Part shown: positions 7,945-17,800 of the stretch, piece after piece | How positions within the stretch are numbered: position 1 is the first letter of the stretch | Layout: the number at the start of each line of letters is the position of its first letter | DNA from: Saprospiraceae bacterium | GTDB lineage: Bacteria > Bacteroidota > Bacteroidia > Chitinophagales > Saprospiraceae | DNA length: 64,000 nt | NCBI GenBank assembly: GCA_021604865.1 | Contig: BQJU01000016.1 | Location: 62,001 to 126,000, forward strand | Direction: 5' to 3' | Position numbers and translations under genes: made by a program | Notes under the pieces: model-generated | Databases searched by the model: none | Seen by the model: the letters and a program-made list of their open reading frames with translations, nothing else | Told to the model about the DNA's origin: nothing

Positions 7945-8841
7945 ATGGAAGCAATAGCTGCAAATAGAAAAGAACAAAATAGAAAAAAGGGCATGCGGTT
8001 GAGCATTTTGGTGCACATCCTGCTTATCATTCTTGCATTGATTCCCTTAATGACTTACCCTGACCCTCCTCCAGGCCAGGAAGGTATCCTGGTAAATCTG
8101 GGTTTACCCGATCAAGGTCAAGGTGATGAGAATGCAGGCCCTGCCGAACCGGAACAGGCCGAAGAAGTGACCCCAGAAGAGGAAACAGCTCCGGAAGAGG
8201 TAGTAGAGGAAACGATACCCGAAACCAAACCTGAGCCGGTAAAGGAAAAAGAAAAAGAGGTTGTCAAAACGGAAGATCCGGACGTCATCGCCCTAAAGAA
8301 GAAAAAGGCTCAAGAAGAAGCTCGGAAGAAAGCGGATGCTGAAGCCAAAAAGAAAGCTGAAGACGAAGCTAAAAGAAAGGCCCAGGAAGAAGCCCGCAAG
8401 AAAGCTGAAGCGGATGCTAAGAAAAAGGCCGAAGCCGATGCTTTGAAAGATCAAATCGGAGGCTTATTTGGCGATGGTAAAGGCAAAGGCAACACTGGAA
8501 CCTCCGGCAATCAGGGTGATCCCAATGGTGACCCCAATTCCGATAACCTGGAAGGCATTAGTAAAGGCTCTGGTAATGTCGGCGGTGGTTTGGGTAATCG
8601 CGGGGTAAGAAATGCACCAGCCGTTAGTGAGAACTCTCAGCAAGCCGGTACAGTGGTTGTTTCTGTTTGTGTAGATATAGACGGAAATGTGGTCAGCGCA
8701 GAATATACTCAGAGAGGATCTACAACGGGTAATAGCCAGCTAAAAAATGCGGCTATCCGTAACGCTAGGCAATGGACCTTCTCCAAAGGATCACAGGAAA
8801 AACAATGTGGTACAATTACCTATAAATTTAAGGTGCAATAA
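7945..8841 (+). CDS. TonB-like energy transducer
   Basis: 298 aa. One N-terminal membrane helix (MRLSILVHILLIILALIPLM, about 17-36), then a Pro/Glu-rich stretch (60-115) and a long Lys/Ala/Glu helical linker (120-180: KKKAQEEARKKADAEAKKKA) that can span the periplasm. The C-terminal 70 residues (GTVVVSVCVDIDGNVVSAEYTQRGSTT... TITYKFKVQ) are a TonB-type domain. It is the fourth gene of the exbB-exbD-exbD set; a 138-bp gap may hold its own promoter (GATATTTG at about 7897). A perfect terminator follows. Confidence 0.9.
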   Translation: MEAIAANRKEQNRKKGMRLSILVHILLIILALIPLMTYPDPPPGQEGILVNLGLPDQGQGDENAGPAEPEQAEEVTPEEETAPEEVVEETIPETKPEPVKEKEKEVVKTEDPDVIALKKKKAQEEARKKADAEAKKKAEDEAKRKAQEEARKKAEADAKKKAEADALKDQIGGLFGDGKGKGNTGTSGNQGDPNGDPNSDNLEGISKGSGNVGGGLGNRGVRNAPAVSENSQQAGTVVVSVCVDIDGNVVSAEYTQRGSTTGNSQLKNAAIRNARQWTFSKGSQEKQCGTITYKFKVQ

Positions 8842-8858
8842 TAATCAATATCCTCAAT

Positions 8859-8896
8859 CTAAAAAGGTGGACCAAGTCATTGGTCCACCTTTTTAG
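8859..8896 (+). terminator. Intrinsic terminator of the exbBDD-tonB operon
   Basis: Perfect 17-bp arms (CTAAAAAGGTGGACCAA and its complement) around the loop GTCA, ending in TTTTTAG. The A-tract and T-tract make it bidirectional in principle. It lies 17 bp after the TonB-like stop and just before folC. Confidence 0.92.
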
Positions 8897-8915
8897 GTTA
8901 TGAAACCTATAGTAG

Positions 8916-10217
8916 ATGCACATTCGCCAACAGTACAGGGAAACGCTCGATTTTTTATATAGTCAATTGCCGATGTTTCAACGCATTGGACCGGCTGCTT
9001 TTAAAAAAGACCTCACCAATATTATTGCCCTGCTGGATCATCTCGGCAACCCTCAACAGCAGTTTCCATCCATTCATCTTGCTGGTACTAATGGCAAAGG
9101 TTCGGTCGCCTTTATGCTCGCGGCCATCTTTCAGGCGCATGGCTACAAAACCGGGCTTTACATTTCTCCCCATTATAAGGATTTTCGGGAACGCATTCGT
9201 ATCAATGGGCAGTATACCAGTCGCCAATACATCGTCGATTTTGTGGATGCACATAAAGCTTTACTGGAGGAGGTTCGGCCTTCTTTTTTTGAAATCACGG
9301 TAGCTATGGCCTTTGATTATTTCGCCAAACAGCAGGTGGATATTGCCATTATTGAAACCGGCCTGGGGGGGCGCCTGGACTCTACCAATGTGCTACACCC
9401 GATTTTGAGCGCCATTACCAATATCAGTTATGACCATCAGCAGTTTTTAGGGGATACCCTGGAAGCCATTGCCGGAGAAAAAGCCGGGATCATCAAGGCT
9501 GGCGTACCGGTCGTTATCGGCGAAAACCAGGCGGCAACATCGCCCGTGTTTTTAGCAAAAGCCAAATCCCTTGGAGCACCCATCTATTTTGCAGAGGCGC
9601 ATTTTCAAGTTGATGAGATAAGGTCTGATGAATCTTTTACTCATTTTCAAGTGACAAAAGAAGGCATCATCCAGAAAGAGGAACTGACCGTCGATTTACA
9701 GGGCCCATACCAATACCGGAATGTACAAACCGTTTTAGCCTGCCTGGATGTTTTAAAAAACCAGTTGAATTGGGATTTGAAAACGGAGCATATTAAAACA
9801 GGATTGAGTCAGGTACGGTCTTTAACCCGGTTTATTGGCCGATGGCAGGTTATCGGGCATAAGCCCATGATTCTATGTGATAGTGCTCACAATGTGGGCG
9901 GATTGGAAGTGGTGATGCAAAGACTGAAGGAAATGAGCTATCAGCAACTGCATATTGTCTTGGGTACTGTAAATGATAAAGAGGTAGAAAAAGTATTTCC
10001 CCTCTTTCCTGCTGACGCCAGGTATTATTTTGCGAAAGCCGATATTCCCAGAGGCCTTGATGCTCAGGTATTAAGAGAAAAAGCTAGCCCCTTTGGACTC
10101 AATGGACGAGCCTATACTTCTGTGAAAAATGCCTTGCGTGCCGCCAAACGACAGGCCGGAGGAAAAGACCTGATCTTTGTGGGGGGCAGTATCTTTGTGG
10201 TGGCAGAGGTGCTTTGA
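8916..10217 (+). CDS. folC: Bifunctional folylpolyglutamate synthase/dihydrofolate synthase
   Basis: 433 aa, normal length for FolC. The ATP-binding loop HLAGTNGKGSVAFML is at about 54-68, the Mur-ligase-type middle motif ISYDHQQFLGDTLEAIAGEKAGIIK follows, and the C-terminal domain carries LCDSAHNVGG and VLGTVNDKE. The enzyme adds glutamate to dihydropteroate/folates in the cytoplasm. Start at the ATG at 8916, 20 bp after the terminator arm. Confidence 0.95.
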   Translation: MHIRQQYRETLDFLYSQLPMFQRIGPAAFKKDLTNIIALLDHLGNPQQQFPSIHLAGTNGKGSVAFMLAAIFQAHGYKTGLYISPHYKDFRERIRINGQYTSRQYIVDFVDAHKALLEEVRPSFFEITVAMAFDYFAKQQVDIAIIETGLGGRLDSTNVLHPILSAITNISYDHQQFLGDTLEAIAGEKAGIIKAGVPVVIGENQAATSPVFLAKAKSLGAPIYFAEAHFQVDEIRSDESFTHFQVTKEGIIQKEELTVDLQGPYQYRNVQTVLACLDVLKNQLNWDLKTEHIKTGLSQVRSLTRFIGRWQVIGHKPMILCDSAHNVGGLEVVMQRLKEMSYQQLHIVLGTVNDKEVEKVFPLFPADARYYFAKADIPRGLDAQVLREKASPFGLNGRAYTSVKNALRAAKRQAGGKDLIFVGGSIFVVAEVL

Positions 10218-10278
10218 TAGGACAACCTCTTTTCTGTTCCCTGTGTTGTTTAACGAGAGAAGAACATAACGGCATAAA

Positions 10279-10845
10279 ATGAAACAGGATATTATCATAA
10301 AAAATATGGTCTGCCCACGCTGTATAACATCTGTTGATCAGATTTTGAAAGAACTGGGTGTTTCGGTATTGAATCTACAGCTGGGGAAAGTCAGCATTGA
10401 AAAGGAGCTTTCCTCCAAACAAAAAGAATGGCTCAAAGAACGGCTGTCTGAAATAGGCTTCGAACTGCTCGATGATAAACAAACCCGGCTGATCAATGAA
10501 ATTAAGTCTATCATCATTCACCAAGTGCATTATCAGAAAGAGGCAACACTAGTGAATTTTTCTACAATTTTAAAAGAAAAGCTACATTACGACTATGCTT
10601 ATCTAAGTCGGCTTTTTTCAGCAGTAGAAGGTCAAACCATTGAACGATTTGTCATGGTTCAAAAAGTAGAACGCATAAAAGAATTGCTGACCTATGATGA
10701 ATTGAGCCTGTCGGAGATCGCTTTTCAGATGAACTACAGCAGCTCTGCTCACCTTTCTGCCCAGTTCAAAAAAATCACAGGTATGACCCCTTCTGCCTTT
10801 AAGAAACTACATGACAAAGGACGCAAATCACTGGATGAAATTTGA
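10279..10845 (+). CDS. AraC-type regulator with N-terminal HMA-like metal domain
   Basis: 188 aa. Residues 1-65 resemble a heavy-metal-associated domain with a CxxC at 12-15 (KNMVCPRC), beta strands and the closing EIGFELLDD. Residues 85-185 form an AraC/XylS DNA-binding domain (LHYDYAYLSRLFSAVEGQTIERFV, LSLSEIAFQMNYSSSAHLSAQFKKITGMTPSAFKK). It lacks the usual sugar-binding N-terminus. It heads the copper island, so the simplest reading is a copper-responsive activator whose CxxC senses the metal or accepts it from a chaperone. The sensing role is inferred. Confidence 0.82.
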   Translation: MKQDIIIKNMVCPRCITSVDQILKELGVSVLNLQLGKVSIEKELSSKQKEWLKERLSEIGFELLDDKQTRLINEIKSIIIHQVHYQKEATLVNFSTILKEKLHYDYAYLSRLFSAVEGQTIERFVMVQKVERIKELLTYDELSLSEIAFQMNYSSSAHLSAQFKKITGMTPSAFKKLHDKGRKSLDEI

Positions 10846-10959
10846 AAAACTGCGCCTATCCTGCCAACGGATGCCAAAAATGTATTCGAACAACTTTCCA
10901 AGTCAAAACTTTATAAAAAAGGGACGAAATTGTGTAGCATAAACTGCTGCTTTCACCTG

Positions 10960-10967
10960 TAAATTTG
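10960..10967 (+). promoter_or_regulatory. -7 promoter box TAAATTTG before the HMA-MauE gene
   Basis: Matches the Bacteroidota -7 consensus TAnnTTTG exactly, 18 bp before the ATG at 10985. No clear -33 TTTG at the usual distance, which would fit an activator-dependent promoter. The 139-bp gap after the AraC gene supports a separate promoter here. Confidence 0.5.
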
Positions 10968-10984
10968 TAAAAAAATAAATTACA

Positions 10985-11707
10985 ATGGTGAAAACATATA
11001 ATATAAAAGGTATGACCTGTAGCGGTTGTGTTGCAACAGTCAAAAGGTCTTTAGAAGGGGTTCAGGGGGTAGAAGAAGCCATTATCCAATTGGAAGCTCC
11101 ACAGGGTAAACTGACGTTAAAAAACCCCATCAATATACAAGTACTCCAGGACGCAATTGGGAAGTATGAAATTCAGGAGATAGAGTCAAAGCAGGTCAGG
11201 GTTGAAAAATTCCAGGAAGTGCCTGAAAAATCGATAACAACCTACAAGCCGCTTATCCTGATCGTATCCTTCATAACCGGAGTCAGTTTATTGAGCCAAT
11301 TTCCATTCGACAACTTTTCAGCCATGCTTTGGATGAGGCATTTTATGGCGGGCTTTTTTATCGTCTTCGCATTTTTCAAACTACTGAATATACAGGGCTT
11401 CGCCGATAGTTACCAGATGTATGATATTGTTGCGGGACGATGGAAAGCATGGGGTTATGTCTATCCTTTTGTAGAACTGGGTTTGGGTGTATTATACCTG
11501 ATTAATATAGCCCCGGTCCTGACCAACATAGTCACCCTAATCGTCCTGGGAGCCAGTAGTATCGGAGTGATAAAAAGCAACCTCAACAAACAAAAAATCA
11601 AGTGCGCCTGTTTGGGAGATGTATTTAATTTGCCCATGTCTACTGTTACGATTGTCGAAGATCTGGCCATGGTTGCAATGGCAGGACTGATGTTGATCAT
11701 TATGTAA
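10985..11707 (+). CDS. HMA domain fused to a MauE/DoxX-like membrane protein
   Basis: 240 aa. An HMA domain at 1-70 with the complete metal site GMTCSGC (9-15) is followed by four predicted membrane helices from about 85 (PLILIVSFITGVSLL; FMAGFFIVFAFFKLLNI; WGYVYPFVELGLGVLYLI; ILTNIVTLIVLGASSIG). The sequence KCACLGDVFNLPMSTVTIVED near 200 resembles the conserved Cys segment of MauE-like proteins. It lies 25 bp before the copper ATPase and probably hands metal to it or works on periplasmic thiols; the exact role is unknown. Confidence 0.8.
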   Translation: MVKTYNIKGMTCSGCVATVKRSLEGVQGVEEAIIQLEAPQGKLTLKNPINIQVLQDAIGKYEIQEIESKQVRVEKFQEVPEKSITTYKPLILIVSFITGVSLLSQFPFDNFSAMLWMRHFMAGFFIVFAFFKLLNIQGFADSYQMYDIVAGRWKAWGYVYPFVELGLGVLYLINIAPVLTNIVTLIVLGASSIGVIKSNLNKQKIKCACLGDVFNLPMSTVTIVEDLAMVAMAGLMLIIM

Positions 11708-11732
11708 AAGCCTTTTTAAAAAATCCGAAATC

Positions 11733-14027
11733 ATGACACATACCTATCAAGTCTCCGGTTTGAAGACAGATCAAGCTATTGCCAAAATTAAAAGTGCATT
11801 AGAAAATGTACAGGGCATCCAATCTGCGGAAGTCATCCTCGACCCTCCGCAGGCGACTATCAGCATGCATCATCATATTGGCACCGAAAAGCTGAATGCG
11901 ATTCTGGCAAAGGTTGGGAATTACCAGCTTAAAGAAACTGTTCATGGTGGACACAGGGAAATGCACCCAAAACACCATGCCGGGCATGAACCTAAGCATA
12001 TGGAATCAAAAACAACCCATAAAATGGACCATCAGGACCATTCCGGACATGGTCACTCAGCCCACGGCGAAATGGGACACGATCATCACCGGATGATGAT
12101 AGAAGATTTCAAAAAGCGGTTCTGGATATCATTGATCCTCACCATCCCCATTTTATTGTTGTCTCCGATGATCCAGCACTGGATAGGCATTTCCTGGCAA
12201 TTTCCAGGGAGTAATTATATTCTTTTTACACTTTCCTCTATCGTATACTTTTATGGTGGCTGGCCATTTTTGAGTGGACTCTTTGAAGAAATAAAAGATA
12301 AAACCCCCGGCATGATGACACTGATTGCCATGGCCATTTCGGTAGCTTATTTTTATTCAGGGGCGACCACTTTTGGCCTTCAGGGAGAAAGTTTTTACTG
12401 GGAATTGGCCACTTTGATTGACATTATGCTAGTAGGACATTGGATTGAAATGAAATCAGTGTTGGGGGCCTCCAAAGCATTAGAATTGCTGGTGAGCATG
12501 ATGCCGGCTGAAGCACATAAAGTAGAGGGAGATAAAATAGTAGATGTCAGGTTGGAAGACTTGCGGAAGGGCGATATTATCCAGATTAAACCCGGAGAAA
12601 AAGCCCCTGCAGATGGTGTGGTTACAGAGGGGGAGAGTTATGTCAATGAATCCATGCTGACCGGCGAATCAAAACCTGTAAAAAAAGGCGTTGATGAAAA
12701 GGTAATAGGTGGTAGTATTAATGGCAACGGATCATTGAAGGTTAAAGTGGAACATACCGGTCAGGACAGCTATCTCAACAAGGTCATCACGATGGTTCAG
12801 GAGGCCCAAAAGACAAAGTCCAGGATGCAAAACCTTTCCAACCGTGCAGCAAAATGGCTGACTTACATCGCCTTATCTGCCGGTTTTGGAACCTTGATTT
12901 TTTGGCTGGCTATGGGACATGATTTTGTATTTGCGTTAGAACGTATGGTTACCGTAATGGTCATCTCCTGTCCGCATGCATTAGGTTTAGCCGTGCCACT
13001 TGTGGTGGCTATTTCCACGGCCATTTCTGCCCAAAACGGCCTGCTCATTCGCAACCGGACCGCGTTTGAAGAATCTCGTAAGATTACGGCCCTGGTTTTT
13101 GATAAAACGGGCACATTGACCAAAGGAGACTTTGGGGTAACCCGCTTTGAAAGCCTATCTTCAAAAATGGATAAAACGGAAATGTTACGGTTGGCAGGAG
13201 CGCTGGAGCAAAGTTCTGAACACCCCATCGCAACAGGCATTATTCGTAAAATAAAGGATGCTAATATCGACATTCCAAAAGCAGAAAACTTTGAGGCCAT
13301 CACAGGAAAAGGCGTGAAGGCCAGCGTGGAGGGTAAAGCCGTCAAAGTGGTTAGCCCTGGTTATCTGAGGGATGAAAATATGGAAATTCCCAAAGGAGCC
13401 TATGGCAATGATGCCGAAACCGTTGTTTTTGTAATCATTGATGAAAAATTGTCCGGGTATATCGCTTTGGCAGACGAAATTCGTCCTGAATCGATGGCTG
13501 CTATCAAGATCTTCAAAGAAAATAATATTAAAGTCTTTATGGCTACGGGCGATAATGAGGTGGTCGGAAAGGCCGTTAGCGACGAATTAGGACTGGATGG
13601 TTATTATGCGGAGGTCTTGCCGCATCAGAAAGTAGAGATTGTCAAGGAATTACAAGGTAGAAATGAGTTTGTAGCGATGACTGGCGATGGTGTAAATGAT
13701 GCACCGGCCTTGGCACAAGCGAATGTAGGCATTGCCGTAGGGTCTGGTACAGATGTAGCTGCAGAAACAGCAGATATCGTTTTGGTCAACAGCAACCCCA
13801 AAGATATTGCCAACCTCATCCTTTTTGGTAAGGCAACCTATAACAAAATGATCCAGAATCTAATATGGGCATCAGGGTACAATATTATTGCCATCCCATT
13901 AGCGGCGGGAATTCTATATCCCTGGGGTTTTGTTTTGAGCCCGGCAGTAGGCGCCGTATTGATGAGTTTGAGTACAATTATTGTGGCGATAAATGCTCAG
14001 TTGCTGAGGCAGAAGATTGGGAAATAG
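11733..14027 (+). CDS. Copper-translocating P-type ATPase, CopB-like (CPH type)
   Basis: 764 aa. The N-terminal HMA-like fold has lost its cysteines (GLKTDQA in place of GMTCxxC) and is followed by a linker with 16 His between 71 and 119. Core motifs are all present: TGES (actuator), ion-site CPH at about 413 (SCPHALGLAVP), DKTGTLT at about 456, and GDGVNDAPAL. The CPH ion site and His-rich N-terminus mark the CopB/P1B-3 class, which exports Cu(I)/Cu(II) or Ag(I) from the cytoplasm. It sits within the Cus-type efflux island. Confidence 0.92.
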   Translation: MTHTYQVSGLKTDQAIAKIKSALENVQGIQSAEVILDPPQATISMHHHIGTEKLNAILAKVGNYQLKETVHGGHREMHPKHHAGHEPKHMESKTTHKMDHQDHSGHGHSAHGEMGHDHHRMMIEDFKKRFWISLILTIPILLLSPMIQHWIGISWQFPGSNYILFTLSSIVYFYGGWPFLSGLFEEIKDKTPGMMTLIAMAISVAYFYSGATTFGLQGESFYWELATLIDIMLVGHWIEMKSVLGASKALELLVSMMPAEAHKVEGDKIVDVRLEDLRKGDIIQIKPGEKAPADGVVTEGESYVNESMLTGESKPVKKGVDEKVIGGSINGNGSLKVKVEHTGQDSYLNKVITMVQEAQKTKSRMQNLSNRAAKWLTYIALSAGFGTLIFWLAMGHDFVFALERMVTVMVISCPHALGLAVPLVVAISTAISAQNGLLIRNRTAFEESRKITALVFDKTGTLTKGDFGVTRFESLSSKMDKTEMLRLAGALEQSSEHPIATGIIRKIKDANIDIPKAENFEAITGKGVKASVEGKAVKVVSPGYLRDENMEIPKGAYGNDAETVVFVIIDEKLSGYIALADEIRPESMAAIKIFKENNIKVFMATGDNEVVGKAVSDELGLDGYYAEVLPHQKVEIVKELQGRNEFVAMTGDGVNDAPALAQANVGIAVGSGTDVAAETADIVLVNSNPKDIANLILFGKATYNKMIQNLIWASGYNIIAIPLAAGILYPWGFVLSPAVGAVLMSLSTIIVAINAQLLRQKIGK

Positions 14028-14048
14028 CATGGAGTAAATTGAAGCATT

Positions 14049-14112
14049 AGACGCAGAGAGGCAGCGTTAGCAGGGATAAATATAACTCCTCTGCGTGCTT
14101 AGCGCTGCGGTG
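14049..14112. repeat. Imperfect inverted repeat after the CopB-like gene
   Basis: ACGCAGAG at about 14050 pairs with CTCTGCGT at about 14088, with further partly matching GCAGCG/CGCTGC words. It lies 20 bp after the ATPase stop and may end the upstream transcript. The pairing is imperfect and there is no T-tract. Confidence 0.4.
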
Positions 14113-14219
14113 AATAAATACAAAATGTACCTTACTTATGCCACCCTTCAATGGTATTAAATAAGTCTTAAAATTGATACTTTGCCTTGAATAGCTAAAA
14201 ACAGATTCTCCAAAAGATG

Positions 14220-14227
14220 TATATTTG
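14220..14227 (+). promoter_or_regulatory. -7 promoter box TATATTTG before the HYC_CC_PP gene
   Basis: Exact match to TAnnTTTG, 20 bp before the ATG at 14248. The gap between the ATPase and this gene is 220 bp, so a separate promoter is expected. No convincing -33 element. Confidence 0.5.
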
Positions 14228-14247
14228 CAGTTGTTTAGAAAACGAAG

Positions 14248-14700
14248 ATGAAATCAATTAATAATACATATCGCTTTTTTGCCTTGTTTATGGCCTTTAT
14301 GATGTTTGTCACATCAGTGGGTTATGCAGTCGATATGCACTATTGTAAAGGGGAATTAAAGTCTTTCAATTTTTTCGGCAAGGCCAAAAGTTGCCATGAA
14401 GTAACTTCCATGAAAAACTGTCCGTTCCATCAGGAAATGTCGGAACAGCATACGGAGAGCTCAATGGAGAAAAAAGGCTGTTGTGAAAATAAAACCCATT
14501 GGGTTCAATCAGATCAGGATCAACAGGTTCAAACTTCCGGGTTTGTTTTAAAAAATCATCTTCAGCAATTCATCATTGCTTATGTGCATGTTTTCTTTCT
14601 GGATAACGTAATCCAAAAGAAATCACTCTCTTTTGCACTTTATAAACCACCACTGATACAGCGGGACGTGCCTGTCCTTTTCCAATCTTTCCTTTTATAG
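14248..14700 (+). CDS. HYC_CC_PP family small secreted or membrane protein
   Basis: 150 aa. Hydrophobic N-terminus (FFALFMAFMMFVTSVGYA), then the three defining elements: HYC at 31-33 (VDMHYCKGELKSFNFFG), CC at 78-79 (KKGCCENKTHW), and PP at 134-135 (YKPPLIQRD). Proteins of this family are short, Cys/His-rich and commonly lie next to Cus/Czc-type efflux genes in Saprospiria and relatives. A periplasmic copper-binding role is plausible but unproven. It immediately precedes the CusA-like pump. Confidence 0.8.
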   Translation: MKSINNTYRFFALFMAFMMFVTSVGYAVDMHYCKGELKSFNFFGKAKSCHEVTSMKNCPFHQEMSEQHTESSMEKKGCCENKTHWVQSDQDQQVQTSGFVLKNHLQQFIIAYVHVFFLDNVIQKKSLSFALYKPPLIQRDVPVLFQSFLL

Positions 14701-14817
14701 CGATTACTTTCCTTGTTATTGCAAGCTCAGGTATGCTGAATTAGTCAGTATCCGGGTATTGCTGTATGCGCTTTTGCTTATGGCTTAAGCATTTTCTAAC
14801 AGGAAAGTACAACCTAT

Positions 14818-17800
14818 ATGTTAAATAACTTCATTCGGTTCTTCCTAGAAAACAAAGTGGTCACCTTGCTTTTGCTGGGACTATTTATCGGTTGGGGAGT
14901 AATCACAGCGCCTTTTGGCTGGAAAACTTTTTTACCCGCTGATCCTGTACCGGTAGATGCCATTCCTGACTTGGGTGAAAACCAGCAGATTGTCTTTACC
15001 GATTGGATGGGCCGTTCTCCACAGGATGTCGAGGATCAGATTACCTATCCATTGACTACATTCCTTCTGGGTATTCCGGGCGTGAAATCTATCCGCAGTA
15101 CTTCCATGTTCGGTTTTGCCAGTATCTACGTTATTTTTGATGAAAACACGGAATTCTACTGGTCCCGAAGCCGGATTTTAGAGAAACTAAACTCTTTGCC
15201 TTCGGGGCTGTTGCCACCAGGAGTACAGCCAGCGCTAGGCCCTGACGCCACTGCCCTTGGGCAGGTATATTGGTATACTTTGGAAGGCCGTGATCCGGAT
15301 GGTAATGTCACCGGTGGTTGGGATTTAAACGAGATACGGACAACACAGGATTTTTATGTAAAATATGCCCTTAATGCAGTAGAAGGTGTCTCGGAAGTAG
15401 CTTCCATTGGTGGTCATGTGAAGGAGTATCAGGTAGATGTAAATCCGGATGCTCTGAAAGCCTACAATATACCCCTGATGGACGTAATGGGAGCCGTGAA
15501 AAAATCCAACCGGGATGCAGGAGCTCAGACTATTGAAATCAACAATGCCGAATACTTGGTGCGGGGGCTGGGGTATATCAAAAAAGTGGAAGACCTAGAA
15601 CTGGCAGTTGTGGCTGTCAATGATAATGTTCCCATCAGGATCAAGGACATTGGAGTGGTCAGCTTAGGGCCTGCTACCCGTCGCGGGTTGCTTGACAAGG
15701 GAGGTGCTGAAGTTGCCGGTGGGGTGGTGGTTGCTCGTTATGGCTCCAATCCGCTGGCCGTGATCAATGGTGTCAAAGATAAAATCAGAGAAATTGCTCC
15801 GGGTTTACCCAAAAAGACCCTGGCAGATGGTACCGTGAGTCAACTGACCATTATACCCTTTTATGACCGTACTCAACTGATCCAGGAAACGCTTGGAACC
15901 CTGGAACGGGCACTTTCCCATGAAATCATCATCAGCATCATTGTGGTTATCGTCCTCGTGCTCAATTTGCGGGCTTCACTGCTGATCTCCAGCATGCTAC
16001 CGGTAGCCGTATTGATGACCTTCATCGTGATGCGTTATGCAGGAGTGGACGCCAATATTGTGGCCTTGTCAGGTATCGCCATTGCCATTGGGGTAATGGT
16101 GGATGTGGGCATTGTTTTTGTGGAAAATATCATCCGTCACCTGGAATTGCCGGAAAATCACGGGGTACGTGGAAAACGTTTGCTCGAAGTGATCTATGAG
16201 GCTACGGTTGAGGTGTCTTCTGCTATTACTACGGCCCTGGCAACTACAGTGGTGAGTTTCCTGCCCGTTTTTGCGATGGAATCTGCGGAGGGCAAATTGT
16301 TTAAACCACTGGCATTTACCAAGACCTTTGCCCTGGGCGCTTCCTTTGTTTTGGGTATTGTGGTGCTTCCTGCATTAGCACACCTCGTTTTATCCTTGAA
16401 TTTTGATAAAAAGAGAGTGCGGCTCGTCTGGAATATTGCTTTGATATCAGCAGGCATCTTGTTTGCTATCGTTTATCAAACCTGGCTGCCGCTATGGCTG
16501 GTAGTCATCGGCTTGAATAACCTGTTTGAGAATAAATGGCCCCAACGCTGGCAGAAGATGCCAAATTTGATCAACATCGCCGTTGTTGTACTGGTCGCTA
16601 CCTTTTTTCTAACCGAGGAATGGTCGCCTCTTGGGCATCACAACTCCTTGTTTGTTAATTACTTATTTGTACTTTCTCTATTGGGTACTATCCTGGGGGT
16701 TCTGTTGTCTATTGTCCATTTTTACGAACCGGTTTTGAAGTGGTGTTTGGAAAACAAAGGCAAATTTATGCTGCTTCCTTTGTTTACGATTTGTTTTGGA
16801 GTCGTCATTTGGTTGGGTTGGAATAAGACGGTTGGTTTTGTGGCCAATGGTTTTGACCAGGTAGGTTGGAATATTCGAACCACCGGGGGGTGGAGTACAA
16901 TGGTGCATAAGTTTCCCGGCCTGGGCAAGGAGTTTATGCCCTCCCTTGACGAAGGCAGTTTCCTGCTTATGCCCACTTCCATGCCGCATTCCGGAGTAGC
17001 CGAAAACCGCAGGGTAGTGGCTCAGCTAGACCTGTTGGTTGCCAATATTCCCGAAGTGGAATTGGCGGTTGGTAAGGCCGGCCGTGCAGAAACGGCACTG
17101 GATCCAGCACCCATTTCCATGTATGAGAACATCATCAATTATAGACCAGAATTTCTGATCAATGCCAATGGAAAGCGGGAAACGTTTAAAACAGATGATC
17201 AGGACCGCTTTATTCTGGTTTCGGGAGATACGGTTACCAACGAGGAAGCGCTAATACAGCGGATAAAACCCGCTGATCTTATTCCCGATAAGCATGGACA
17301 GTTTTTCCGTAACTGGCGACCAGCAATCAAAAGCCCCAATGATATCTGGGATGAGATCGTCCGGGTTACCAAACTACCGGGGGTTACCTCTGCTCCAAAA
17401 TTGCAACCTATTGAAACCCGGCTCGTCATGCTGCAAACCGGCATGAGGGCACCAATGGGTATTAAAGTTTATGGACCGGATTTGAGAGCCATCGAGGATT
17501 TTGGCCTGCAATTGGAAGGGATCTTGCAAGAAGTTCCATCCGTAAAAACTGAGGCTGTTTTTGCCGATCGTATTGTGGGGAAACCCTATCTCCAACTGAA
17601 CATTGACCGGCAGGCTGCGGCCCGTTACGGCCTCAATATTGATGATCTACAGAATTTTATTGAAACGGCTATTGGAGGCATGAGTGTGACAACTACGGTG
17701 GAGGGACGTGAACGTTATCCGGTGCGGGTGCGCTACCCTCGTGAATTGCGAGACAATCCGGAGAGCATCAAAAAAATGCTGGTCTCTACGCCGGTTGGCG

